Shown here piece by piece: positions 44,674-54,832 of a DNA stretch of 64,000 nucleotides (the first letter of the stretch is position 1; each line of letters begins with the position of its first letter). This stretch comes from PLOWO2-12-38-17 sp963709355 (lineage in GTDB: Bacteria > Planctomycetota > Brocadiia > Brocadiales > Brocadiaceae): assembly GCA_963709355.1 (NCBI GenBank), contig CAVPVY010000005.1, forward strand, positions 930,001-994,000, given 5' to 3'. The position numbers were made by a program, and so were the translations under genes. The notes beneath the pieces are model-generated. The model did no database searches. It was not told the origin of the DNA and saw only the letters and a list, made by a program, of their open reading frames with translations.

Positions 44674-45651
44674 CTACACAGTTGTAGCTGTATTCCTTTC
44701 TATCTGTTGTAAAGTTAAAGCCCTTTTCAGCAGTACTTCTTTGTCTTTTTCAATTTGTGCCTTTAGTTCCTCTGCCGTTTTAAACAGCATCTCATCCCTT
44801 ATTTTAAAAAGAAATTGTACCTCTAGCTCGTTGCCATATATATTTTCATTAAAATTGAGGATATATACTTCTATCTCCAGTGTCTCATCTTCGCTTGAAA
44901 ACGCTTCACGCGCAAATGTAGGTCTTAGTCCTATATTAGTCAATGCTGGATAATCTTTATCGCCAAGACGAACTTTTGTAGCATATACTCCACGAGGCGG
45001 CCTGACTTCATGATGTAAGTCAAGATTTGCGGTTGGGAATCCGAGGGTTGCCCCTCTACCGGTTCTTTTAACAACTGTACCAAGGATTGAAACAGGCCTG
45101 CCAAGCATTCCAGCGGCCTTCTCCAAGTTTCCGTCTAAAATAGCATGTCGGATAGATGTACTGCTAATTATTTGGCCTCTGTAAAATACAGGTGGACACT
45201 CATTTACTTCATAACTGTATTTACTGGCAAGTTTATTAACAAGTTTAATATCTCCGGCACGGTTTTTACCAAAATGGCAATTGAATCCCAGCACAATGCA
45301 CTTTACACCCAATATATCTACCAGTATTCTGTGTATAAAATCTTCAGCTGTAATTTGAGCAAATTTACGGTCGAATTCGAATACAATAGTGAGGTCTATG
45401 CATAGACGCTCTAATAAAAAAAGCCTGTGTTTTAAAGAAGTAATAAAAGAGTGAGGTCTGTTCTCAATCTCATTTTTAGGGTGGCGGTCAAAGGTGAGAA
45501 CGACTGATTCGCCTTTGTTTTCTATTGCTGTGCGTCTTACACTCTCGATTATTTTTTGGTGTCCGCAGTGTACACCGTCAAACATTCCAATAGTAACAAC
45601 TGGGTGATTTATTTTTCTTGTTAATTTCTTTAAGCCATAAATAGTTTCCAA
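44674..45651 (-). CDS. ribF: Bifunctional riboflavin kinase/FAD synthetase
   Basis: 325 aa. The N-terminal adenylyltransferase domain has TIGMFDGVHCGHQKIIESV, and the C-terminal riboflavin kinase domain has GRGATLGFPTANLDLH and RPPRGVYATKVRLGDK. It makes FMN and FAD in the cytoplasm. It follows the peptidylprolyl-isomerase-like gene by 25 bases on the same strand, so they are likely co-transcribed. Confidence 0.95.
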   Translation of the reverse strand: METIYGLKKLTRKINHPVVTIGMFDGVHCGHQKIIESVRRTAIENKGESVVLTFDRHPKNEIENRPHSFITSLKHRLFLLERLCIDLTIVFEFDRKFAQITAEDFIHRILVDILGVKCIVLGFNCHFGKNRAGDIKLVNKLASKYSYEVNECPPVFYRGQIISSTSIRHAILDGNLEKAAGMLGRPVSILGTVVKRTGRGATLGFPTANLDLHHEVRPPRGVYATKVRLGDKDYPALTNIGLRPTFAREAFSSEDETLEIEVYILNFNENIYGNELEVQFLFKIRDEMLFKTAEELKAQIEKDKEVLLKRALTLQQIERNTATTV

Positions 45652-45676
45652 AGTATATATTGCTCAAAAAACTTAC

Positions 45677-47416
45677 TTATTGATATTTTGTGAACATTTT
45701 AATGTTTTTATCAAGGTCGGTCCGCCAGTCGGCAAGAAAGGCTTCTTGTTTCTCGTACAAAAACCGTTTTATTAAGGTATCTTTATCTTTTGCAAATGTG
45801 GCTTTGTCTGCAGGCTTTCTGTCTGTTGGATTTATTATATAACAAGCCTTCTCTCCTGATGTTTCAATAGCGATTCCAAATTGTCCTTGTTTTAATTCAA
45901 ATGCCTTTTTTGCCACGTTAGGACGGTCTTCTTTGAACGCCTCAATATATCGCGATTCTTTATTAAAGAGTTTAATAGGACGATTAATGTAACTCGTTTC
46001 ACAGATTGAAAAACTCTTTTGAGGATATTCATTATTAATAGATTCCAAAATATCTTCAAGCGTAATGTTATTCTTAGTTCCTGCATATTTTTCTGCAACT
46101 TCTTTAGCCTTAAGAAGCCCTTTCTCCTGCTTGAGGTCGTTTATTACTTGGCTTCTAATCTCTTCAAAAGGTGCAGCGGTAGCAGATTTTTTATCAATTA
46201 CCTGGAAAATAACCTTGCCTTCTATAAAGTCAAATGGGACTGAAGGTTCCAACACGTCCCTGTCGAACGCTGTTTGAACTAATTGGTCATTACCGGGAAA
46301 GAGTTCGAATAAGTCATCTTCTGTGAGGAGTTCACTTTTTGATTTTTTGCCTGCAGGAATCAAATAAGTTAATTTGTACTTACTTGCTAAATTCATAAAA
46401 CTGGGACGTTCTGACTTATCCATTGTTTCGTATATTTCTTCGTCCAGTTTATTCATTATTTCGGTTGACGTATCTCTTGACTTTTGTTTTGCAATTGTAT
46501 TCCTTATTTCTTCTTTCACTTCAGTAAAAGGCTTATATTGCGTTACCGTCTTGTTTTCTTCCTGTTTTGTTAACTTCTTTTCCGTAGTGGATGTAGCTTT
46601 TGCATCTGCAGGTTTAGACTCTACAGTCGTGACCTTAAATTGATTTTCTTTATTAGCTTCATAGTATATTTTCATTTCATCCTCAGTAACTGACGCCTGT
46701 TCTTCTAGGTCATCGTATTTTGCAATTATGCATTCGATTTTAACTCTTTCTGGAAACTTGTATCCTGGCTTATCTAAATTAGTATTATATTCTTCGTTCA
46801 TGTATTTATCATAAAACGTACGAATCTCATCTTCTGTTGTGTTAACAGAATCCAAGAAATCCTTTGCCTTTAATACGATGGCTTTAAATTTTACCTGTTC
46901 ATTTTCTAAAGAATACCTTTGCCATATTTCTTCTGTTGTCATTTTTATTGATGAACGCATCATTGAATCAAGTTTTTCGACAAGCAATGCTTCTTTTAAT
47001 GTACGAGATATCTGATCCTGAGTAAGTTTGAAATTATTGCAGAGGAATTGAATGAGTTGCGGTCTGTTTATATTTACCTCCCCGCCAAAAATTTGGAAAC
47101 CAAGCCTCTGGATGCCTTCTTCTACTTCCTGTGCTGTTATGACGAGTCCCATATTATTTGCTTCTTCAACATACATGAGTTGTTTCCAGACAAGAGAAAC
47201 TACGGATTCTCTCGCCTGTGAGAAGAAAAGCCGTTGCCAGCGTCCTAACATGTCAATAAATTCATTTTCAGTTATTTTCCTGCCAAAAATAGTTCCGATT
47301 GGTTTTTTAGGGATCATTTCCATCGCGGAATAACTGATACCCCACACAAACATTGAAAAAATCATGACAATATAAACTGTTTTCTTATGCCTTCTGAACC
47401 AGGAACTCGATCCCAT
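45677..47416 (-). CDS. PpiD/SurA-like membrane-anchored chaperone
   Basis: 579 aa. One N-terminal membrane helix (TVYIVMIFSMFVWGISY) anchors a large periplasmic part. A SurA-N-like segment (FGRKITENEFIDMLGRWQRL) is followed by long helical stretches and a parvulin-like region. Lys/Glu/Thr-rich linkers (ATSTTEKKLTKQEENKT) interrupt it. It probably assists folding of envelope proteins. Active-site residues of parvulin are hard to place, so PPIase activity is doubtful. Confidence 0.8.
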   Translation of the reverse strand: MGSSSWFRRHKKTVYIVMIFSMFVWGISYSAMEMIPKKPIGTIFGRKITENEFIDMLGRWQRLFFSQARESVVSLVWKQLMYVEEANNMGLVITAQEVEEGIQRLGFQIFGGEVNINRPQLIQFLCNNFKLTQDQISRTLKEALLVEKLDSMMRSSIKMTTEEIWQRYSLENEQVKFKAIVLKAKDFLDSVNTTEDEIRTFYDKYMNEEYNTNLDKPGYKFPERVKIECIIAKYDDLEEQASVTEDEMKIYYEANKENQFKVTTVESKPADAKATSTTEKKLTKQEENKTVTQYKPFTEVKEEIRNTIAKQKSRDTSTEIMNKLDEEIYETMDKSERPSFMNLASKYKLTYLIPAGKKSKSELLTEDDLFELFPGNDQLVQTAFDRDVLEPSVPFDFIEGKVIFQVIDKKSATAAPFEEIRSQVINDLKQEKGLLKAKEVAEKYAGTKNNITLEDILESINNEYPQKSFSICETSYINRPIKLFNKESRYIEAFKEDRPNVAKKAFELKQGQFGIAIETSGEKACYIINPTDRKPADKATFAKDKDTLIKRFLYEKQEAFLADWRTDLDKNIKMFTKYQ

Positions 47417-47560
47417 AATATTCTATTTCCCTCTTAATTGACTCTTTACAAGATCAAACAATAATTAATTTAAGAAAACACAATTAAAATAAAGAAAATA
47501 TTTTATCCATAATATTAGTAATTATCAAATGGATTTTTATGTTAATAACAAAAATATCTC

Positions 47561-47590
47561 TTGACACCTATTATAGCCTCTGATTATATT
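47561..47590 (+). promoter_or_regulatory. Predicted topA promoter
   Basis: TTGACA (47561-47566), 18-base spacer, TATATT (47585-47590). The TTG has been read as a start codon in the longest frame, but it is the -35 box. Confidence 0.6.
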
Positions 47591-47611
47591 CTCCATTTTG
47601 AGGTATTTGAA

Positions 47612-49918
47612 ATGGTAAAAGAAAAAAAGAATATGGTAATAGTAGAATCCCCTGCCAAGGCGAAGACTATTGGTAAATACCTTGGGCCTGCCTTCTTTGT
47701 TCGTTCATCAATGGGGCATGTACGCGATTTGCCAGAAAAAAAGCTTTCTGTTGATATAGAAAATAATTTTACACCAGATTATAAAATAATCACCAGCCGG
47801 AAAAAGCTAGTTTCGGAGTTATTAGATGATTCAAAGAAAGCCGATTTTGTTTACCTGGCAACTGATTTGGACAGGGAAGGTGAAGCAATTGCATGGCACT
47901 TGTGTCAGGCGATGGGAATATCTGATAAAAGAGCAAAACGTGTAACCTTCAACGAAATTACAAAAGATGCTATTTTGGAAGCCTTTAAACACGCAAGTTC
48001 AGTTAATATCTCAAAAGTAAATGCCCAGCAAGCGCGAAGGATTCTCGATCGTCTTGTGGGCTATATGATTAGCCCCTTATTATGGAAGAAGATAACAAAA
48101 GGTTTAAGTGCTGGGCGTGTTCAATCTGTTGCTGTAAGGCTTATTGTAGAACGAGAAAAAGAAATTAAGGATTTTAGTCCTCAGGAATACTGGAAGATCA
48201 ATGCTGAGTTAAAAATCCAAGAAAAAGATAAAACATGTGAAACAGGTTCTTTTAAGGCACAACTACATAAATTTAATAATGAGAACTTAGAGATAAAGAA
48301 CGAGCAACAAGCGAAAGACATTGTTAGTGAGCTTAACAAAGAAGAATACACAGTTGCAAACGTTAAGAAGCAGACAAAACGCAATAACGCACCGCCTCCT
48401 TTCACTACCAGTCTGTTACAACAACAAGCGTCTATTCGTTTGCATTACAGCGCCAAAAAGACAATGCTCATTGCCCAACAATTGTATGAGGGCATAGACA
48501 TAGGAAAAGAAGGTTCTGTGGGTATAATAACTTACATGAGAACGGATTCTTTCCATATCTCAGAACAGGTACAAACGGTTTGCATGAAATTTGTTGCTGA
48601 TAAATACGGTCTAAATTATGTGCCGGAAAAAGCAAATTTATATGCATCTGATAAAAAGGGGACACAAGGCGCGCACGAAGCAATACGTCCTACTGTAATA
48701 GAATATACACCAGAATCAATAAAAGATTATTTAACAAAGGATCAATATAAACTTTACGAACTTGTATGGAATCGTTTTGTTGCCAGCCAAATGAAGCCGG
48801 CGGTCTATGCAGTAACCGATGTTGAAATTAATGCGGGAAAATATATTTTTAAGGCAAAAGGGAGGGAATTGTTATTTGATGGACATACAATTCTTTCCGG
48901 GCACGAAATGGAAAAGGATGAACAGATACTCCCGCTTTTGGAAAAAGACCAGAAGCTGAAATTGATGGAATTGTTGCCAACGCAGCATTTTACTCAACCG
49001 CCACCCCGTTATACTGAGGCGTCGCTTGTTAAAACATTAGAAAGAATGGGTATAGGCAGACCAAGTACTTATGCCACTATTATTTCAACTATACAGGAAC
49101 GGGGATATGTCAAACAGGAGAAACGCGCCTTTTATGCAACCGAATTGGGAATACTTGTTACCGGGAAACTTGTTGAGCATTTTCCAAGAATAATGGATGT
49201 GAAATTTACATCGTATATGGAAGATGAGCTGGATAAGATTGAAGAAGAAAAAATTGATTGGGTTACGGTGCTTAAAGAATTTTACACACCTTTTAAAATT
49301 GATTTAGAAAAGGCAACTGGAGAAATGAAAAGTGTAAAAGGAACAACAGAAGGCAGTAGTCAAACATGCAGTTCCTGTGGTCAGCCCATGGTAATACGTT
49401 GGGGAAAACACGGTAAATTTCTTGGATGTTCGGCATTTCCCAAATGCAAGAATACGTTACCACTGGACGAAAAGGGTGAACCTTCACAACCACAGACAAC
49501 AGATCAAAAATGTGATAAGTGCAGCAGTGCAATGATAATAAAAACAAGCCGGCATGGGAAATTTCTTGCTTGTTCAGCATATCCTGATTGCAAAAACACA
49601 AAATCATTAACAGGGGAGACTGCAAAGGTTGAACCCACAAATGAAAAATGTGAAAAGTGCGGCAGTCTCATGGTTATTCGTTCCGGTAAAAAAGGCCGAT
49701 TTATGGGCTGTTCAGCCTATCCAAAATGCAGAAACATTAAATCCCTTCCTACAGGAATAAAATGTCCAAATGAGGGTTGTGGCGGAGAATTGGTAAGTCG
49801 TCGCTCTAAGAAGGGTGGTGTGTTTTTTGGATGCAGTAAATACCCTGATTGTGATTATATTGCAAATGAATTACCCGAAACAACGGAAGTTAATAAAGAA
49901 GAAGGAAACGCAAATTAG
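47612..49918 (+). CDS. topA: DNA topoisomerase I
   Basis: 768 aa from the ATG at 47612, which has TGAGGT seven bases upstream. It relaxes negative supercoils. The TOPRIM domain opens MVIVESPAKAKTIGKYLG, the cleavage region reads GIITYMRTDSFHIS with the catalytic Tyr, and NAQQARRILDRLVGYMISPL is conserved. Four C-terminal C4 zinc ribbons (CSSC, CDKC, CEKC, CPNEGC types) bind single-stranded DNA; the fourth has an extended first knuckle. The length is typical. It is divergent from the chaperone gene. Confidence 0.96.
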   Translation: MVKEKKNMVIVESPAKAKTIGKYLGPAFFVRSSMGHVRDLPEKKLSVDIENNFTPDYKIITSRKKLVSELLDDSKKADFVYLATDLDREGEAIAWHLCQAMGISDKRAKRVTFNEITKDAILEAFKHASSVNISKVNAQQARRILDRLVGYMISPLLWKKITKGLSAGRVQSVAVRLIVEREKEIKDFSPQEYWKINAELKIQEKDKTCETGSFKAQLHKFNNENLEIKNEQQAKDIVSELNKEEYTVANVKKQTKRNNAPPPFTTSLLQQQASIRLHYSAKKTMLIAQQLYEGIDIGKEGSVGIITYMRTDSFHISEQVQTVCMKFVADKYGLNYVPEKANLYASDKKGTQGAHEAIRPTVIEYTPESIKDYLTKDQYKLYELVWNRFVASQMKPAVYAVTDVEINAGKYIFKAKGRELLFDGHTILSGHEMEKDEQILPLLEKDQKLKLMELLPTQHFTQPPPRYTEASLVKTLERMGIGRPSTYATIISTIQERGYVKQEKRAFYATELGILVTGKLVEHFPRIMDVKFTSYMEDELDKIEEEKIDWVTVLKEFYTPFKIDLEKATGEMKSVKGTTEGSSQTCSSCGQPMVIRWGKHGKFLGCSAFPKCKNTLPLDEKGEPSQPQTTDQKCDKCSSAMIIKTSRHGKFLACSAYPDCKNTKSLTGETAKVEPTNEKCEKCGSLMVIRSGKKGRFMGCSAYPKCRNIKSLPTGIKCPNEGCGGELVSRRSKKGGVFFGCSKYPDCDYIANELPETTEVNKEEGNAN

Positions 49919-49965
49919 GCATTAATAATCGAATTAATGTTTATCCATCATACCACATGATTCAT

Positions 49966-52900
49966 TTAAATACCTTGCTTATAATGAAATATTCTATAAA
50001 GTACAGGCAGAACAAATAAGGTAAGAACAGTTGAAGAAAGAATCCCGCCGATTACCACGGTGGCAAGGGGGCGCTGCACTTCTGCTCCGGTTCCCGTGGC
50101 AAGAGCCATTGGCAGAAACCCCAGCGATGCAACGAGTGCAGTCATTAGTACCGGACGCAGACGTGTAATGGAACCCTGAAGAATAGCTGTATCCAGGCGA
50201 TTACCTTCTGTCCGCAGTTTATTGATAAATGAGATCATGACAAGTCCGTTTAATACTGCCACACCGGAGAGTGCAATGAATCCAACACCTGCCGATATTG
50301 ACAACGGAATGTCACGAAGCCAGAGTGAAACAATTCCTCCTGTAAGGGCAAGAGGCACACCCGTAAAAACCAGAATGGCATCTTTTATAGAGCCAAAGGT
50401 AGTAAACAACAAAAGAAAGATTAGTAAAAGGGTTATTGGGGCAACAATTTGTAAGCGCTTTCTGGCAGAAATCATCTGCTCAAATTGTCCACCCCAGGCC
50501 ATCCAGTAGTTAGCCGGTATGGTAACATCCTGTTTGATCTTCTTTTCTGCCTCTTTCACAAAAGAACCTATGTCACGACCACGCACGTTTGCTGTTACAA
50601 CAACCCTGCGTTTGCCGTTTTCCCTGCTAATTTGGTTAGGGCCTGGTTTAATGTTAAATTCTGTGATAGAGCCAAGCGTTATATAACCGGGTCGTTCACT
50701 CTCCTCTACTAAATAGGTTGCCGGTAATAAGCCAACATTTGAAGCGACTCTAGTCTTAGGTAACGGAATCGGTAATCTCTTAAGCGCTCCTATATTACTT
50801 CGCATATTCTCTGGTAAGCGGACCAGGAGATCAAACCGCCGGTCACCTTCAAAGACTTTGCCAGCACTCTTTCCCCCTATTGCGATCTCTATTACATCCT
50901 GCACATCAGAAACATTAAGACCATATCTGGCCATTTCTTTTCGGTTCATCTGGATTGTCAGTACCGGCAGCCCTGTTACCTGCTCTACTTTGACGTCTGA
51001 TGCCCCTGGAATATTTTCAAGCACTCCTGCTATTTTCTCCCCGGTCTCAAGTAGAACTTCCATGTCATCACCAAATACCTTTAACGCCAGGTCACTACGC
51101 ACCCCTGAGATAAGTTCATTGAAGCGCATCTGGATCGGCTGGGTAAATTCATAGTTGTTCCCAGGAATCTTTTTCAGATGATCCTCAAGCTCGTGTACCA
51201 AATCTGCTTTTGGTCTATGCGGATTTGGCCAGCTGACCTGGTCTTGAGCATTACAAAGGTATCGGCAACGTTTGGTGGCATAGGATCAGTTGCAATCTCC
51301 GCAGTTCCTATCTTGGAGAAGACGTTATCCACCTCAGAAAATTCTTTTATCTTCTTCTCAAGGACGTGCTGCATCTCTACTGCCTGTGACAGACTGGTTC
51401 CCGGGATACGAAGCGCGTGTAACGCCAAATCGCCTTCGTCCAAACTTGGTATAAACTCACTTCCCATACGTGTTGTTAAAAGTCCACTGAGGATAATAAG
51501 CGTACCTGCTGCCGTAATAACAAATATTCGGTTCTGCATTGCCAGATTCAAGATAGGAGTATATCCCTTCTTAGCCCATCGCATGAGGATGTTTTCTTTT
51601 TCAGAAAGCCTTCCTGAAAAAAATAATGCCACAGCGGCAGGAATAAACGTTATGGAAAGGATCATTGCTCCGATCAGGGCAACAATCACGGTAAATGCCA
51701 TAGGATAAAACATCTTCCCCTCAACTCCTGTCAGACTCAGTATGGGCAAATAGACGATCATAATGATCAGTTCGCCAAACATAGTCGCTTTTCGTACCTC
51801 TTTTGATGCGTCAAAAACGACTTCAAAGCGCTCATCACGACTCAGTAATCGCCCGAGCCGATGTTGTTCCTCTGATAGTCTGCGAATGCAGTTTTCAACG
51901 ATTATTACTGCGCCATCGACAATGATCCCGAAATCGAGCGCACCAAGACTCATGAGGTTTGCGCTTACGTTGTTGGCTGCCATCCCGGTAATGGTAAATA
52001 ACATGGACAGTGGAATAATCAGAGCGGTTATGAGCGCCGCCCGAATATTACCTAAAAAGAGGAACAGGATCGCGATTACGAGGAGCGCGCCTTCAGCCAG
52101 ATTTTTCTTTACGGTATGTATGGTTTTTTCCACAAGAGTAGTACGGTCATAAATTGTCTTGGCAATAATACCTGGTGGTAGTGTACGATTTACCTCAACC
52201 ATCTTGTCGGCCACCCTTCTTGATACCGTTCTGCTATTTTCACCCATAAGCATGAAGACCGTACCGAGAACAACCTCTTCCCCATTTTCCGTTGCAGCAC
52301 CGGTTCGGAGTTCCTTCCCTAAGTAAGACCTCCGCTACATCTTTAATATAAATGGGCACTCCTTTGTAATTTCCTATGATAATCTGCTGAATATTCTCGA
52401 TATCAGCCACCTGTCCAGGCGCCCTGATCAAATATTGTTCCCCGCTGTGTTCGATGTATCCTGCACCCACATTGGCATTGTTCCTTGCAAGGGCTTGAAG
52501 AATGTCGTGGAATGATAAACCATAGGAAATCAGTTTGTCCGGATAGGGAGTTACATGATATTGTTTTTCATAGCCGCCAATGGTGTTTACATCGGTAACT
52601 CCCGGGATATTCCGTAGTTGAGGTCTAACAACCCAATCTTGGATGGTCCGTAAATCGAGTAGATGTGAAAGGTGTCCCATCCTGCTTCAAAGCGCCAATT
52701 TTAGGCTCAACAGTCCACATAAAGATTTCACCAAGGCCTGTGGCAATCGGTCCCATAATCGGTTCAATAGCAGGCGGGAGTTTCCCTTTGATTTCCTGGA
52801 TGCGTTCGTTGATCAACTGACGGGCAAAGTAGATATCCGTTCCATCCTGGAAGATAACCGTTACCTGGGAAAGTCCATAACGGGATAACGAGCGTGTTTC

Positions 52901-53140
52901 TATCAGACCCGGTAAACCAGCTATCGACGTTTCTATCGGGAACGTAATGCGTTGTTCAACCTCAAACGGAGAGTATCCAGAGGCTTCCGTGTTGATCTGT
53001 ACCTGGACGTTGGTAATGTCAGGTACGGCATCGATGGGAACTTTTTGGTAGTTATACATACCCAAAACTGCAACAGCCAGGGTTGCTATAAGGACTACCC
53101 ATCGCTGACGGATTGAAAATTTCAGTATTTTTTCAAGCAT
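49966..53140 (-). pseudogene. czcA: CzcA/CusA-type RND metal efflux pump, three frameshifts
   Basis: Four consecutive frames together cover a whole heavy-metal RND pump (~1058 codons). The N-terminus reads EKILKFSIRQRWVVLIA and VPIDAVPDITNVQVQINTEA, and the C-terminus ends ...LPVLYRIFHYK. Breaks: +1 near 52664 (between FTST and DLRTIQDW), +1 near 52320 (CTTAGGG where CTTGGG would give LLGKELRTGAA), and -1 near 51225 (before WPNPHRPKADLVHELE). Outside these points the sequence is well conserved. It would be an inner-membrane proton/cation antiporter with the adaptor encoded upstream. It is either recently dead or damaged in the assembly. Confidence 0.88.
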
Positions 53141-53185
53141 ATTTCACTTTCTTTTTGTAAAAATTCAGTTCAGCGTGCTTAGTGA

Positions 53186-53300
53186 TAAATCCGAAATTCG
53201 AATATCGAAATCCGAAACGAAACAAGATGTTTTTATTTACTTTTTTGATCATTTTTCATTGGATATTGTTTTGGATTTCAAAATTTGTGCTTCGGATTTA
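53186..53300. repeat. Interspersed palindromic repeat (TAAATCCGAA ends)
   Basis: Ends TAAATCCGAA (53186-53195) and TTCGGATTTA (53291-53300) are perfect inverted repeats. Internal GAAATCCGAAACGAAACA pairs loosely with TGTTTTGGATTTC. A related half (AAATCGTAAATCCGAAG) occurs near 44650. Confidence 0.55.
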
Positions 53301-53307
53301 CCATTCG

Positions 53308-54828
53308 TTAATGATCATGTGTAGCTCCTGCCTTGCCTAATTCAGCCTTAAGGATAAAGCTGTTGCGAGCAACATACCCCTCGCCGGGTGAGAGGCCGTG
53401 TAACACCTCTACCCATTTCCCGTCGTTTCGCCCCAACTCCAATGGACGAACCTCATACAAGTCGCCGTATTGCACAAACACTACAGACCAATCACGGTAG
53501 GTTTGTAATGCATCGACAGGTACTGCCACCGGTACTGATACTTCTTCCTGAACAATTTCAATGGTCACAAAGAGACCGGGACGCCACTGCCCGCTGGTAT
53601 TTGGCACAACAACCCTTCCCTGTGCAGTCCGTGTTTGCTCTCCAACAAGTGGGCCTAAATACGTCAGCGTTCCAGCTGTTTTCAGGCCTAATGCCTCAGA
53701 CTTCACGGTAACGGCTTGTCCGGTTTTTACTACGTTCAAGTCCTTAGCATACACCGTGACTCCCACCCAAACCGTACATAAATCAGCGATGGCAAAGATA
53801 TCGGCATCTTCCTTGATCGCTTCACCCACAGCAAGGTTCTTTTTAATGACGGTACCGTCAAACTGTGCTTTTAGTTCGTACCGTGTGAGCCCCCTACCCG
53901 TCATTTCCGGAATACTATCCAAATCAGTTTTTGAAAACCCCAATGCGAGTAGTTTTTGAGTAGCCATTTGCAGGTTTATCTCTTCTTCTGCCAATGCCTG
54001 TTTACTGGCGAGATAGTCTTTTTCAGAGGAAATCTTCTCTTCCCAAAGACGCTCCTTTCGGTCTAATGTTGCCCGAGCCAGTTCTACTCGCTTAACGGAG
54101 GCCATGTATGCGCTCTTTAGCTCCGCTACTTCCCGACTGTCAAGGACGGTGATAACCTCGTCATGCTTGACCGTATCGCCAAGATTTTTGTGCACCTCAG
54201 TTACGACTCCTGAGACCTTGGGTACAACATGCACTACTTTATCCGCATTTAGCTCAATCTCACCTGGAAGTTCAAGGACGGTCTTCATCTGAACAGGTCC
54301 GGCAGTCTCTATAACGATCCCAGCGCTTTGTACTGCCTCCGGAGTAAGCTCGACTCTCCCTTCAATCTGCGAATATTCCCAGCGATAGGACTTACCTTTC
54401 CATTCTGCTAACACCTTGACATCAAAAGAGTGCGGTTCTTCAACAACCTTGTCACCACAAAGATACTCACCCTCTCTCCGGAAGTTAATCACATCCACTC
54501 TGCCACCGAGTCTATGCAACTCTATGGTCAGTTTCACCTCATCAGGATCAACTGTTTTTCCTCTATCAAATACATAGACCCTAAATTGGGGAGGAACACC
54601 CCGTTCATACATGGTGATCTCAACCTGAAAGCCGCCCTCTGACAATAATCTGCCTCTATGAGGCCCCTTTGCATGATCATCTTCCTCATGTGCTGATTCA
54701 ATCTCCTCATGGGATTCATTAATGGTTGTTTTCTCCATGCTAAGGATAACCCATGCCAGGACAATTCCCGCCAGGATAACAATGCCAGTTATGTAGAATT
54801 TTCTAAAATGCATTATTAAGTTTTTCAT
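53308..54828 (-). CDS. czcB: CzcB-type RND periplasmic adaptor
   Basis: 506 aa. One N-terminal membrane anchor (FYITGIVILAGIVLAWVIL), then a His/Glu-rich stretch (ESHEEIESAHEEDDHAKG) likely to bind metal, an extra ~110-residue beta-domain, and then the HlyD-type hairpin, lipoyl and beta-barrel parts (VPKVSGVVTEVHKNLGDTVK, AQFDGTVIKKNLAVGEAIK). It links the RND pump to the outer-membrane factor. It lies four bases after the P-type ATPase gene and 167 bases before the broken czcA. Confidence 0.9.
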   Translation of the reverse strand: MKNLIMHFRKFYITGIVILAGIVLAWVILSMEKTTINESHEEIESAHEEDDHAKGPHRGRLLSEGGFQVEITMYERGVPPQFRVYVFDRGKTVDPDEVKLTIELHRLGGRVDVINFRREGEYLCGDKVVEEPHSFDVKVLAEWKGKSYRWEYSQIEGRVELTPEAVQSAGIVIETAGPVQMKTVLELPGEIELNADKVVHVVPKVSGVVTEVHKNLGDTVKHDEVITVLDSREVAELKSAYMASVKRVELARATLDRKERLWEEKISSEKDYLASKQALAEEEINLQMATQKLLALGFSKTDLDSIPEMTGRGLTRYELKAQFDGTVIKKNLAVGEAIKEDADIFAIADLCTVWVGVTVYAKDLNVVKTGQAVTVKSEALGLKTAGTLTYLGPLVGEQTRTAQGRVVVPNTSGQWRPGLFVTIEIVQEEVSVPVAVPVDALQTYRDWSVVFVQYGDLYEVRPLELGRNDGKWVEVLHGLSPGEGYVARNSFILKAELGKAGATHDH

Positions 54829-54832
54829 ATTT

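Noticed and set aside
47561..47611. TTG as the topA start
   Set aside because: The TTG is part of a TTGACA -35 box; the ATG at 47612 has a Shine-Dalgarno sequence and matches the start of homology.
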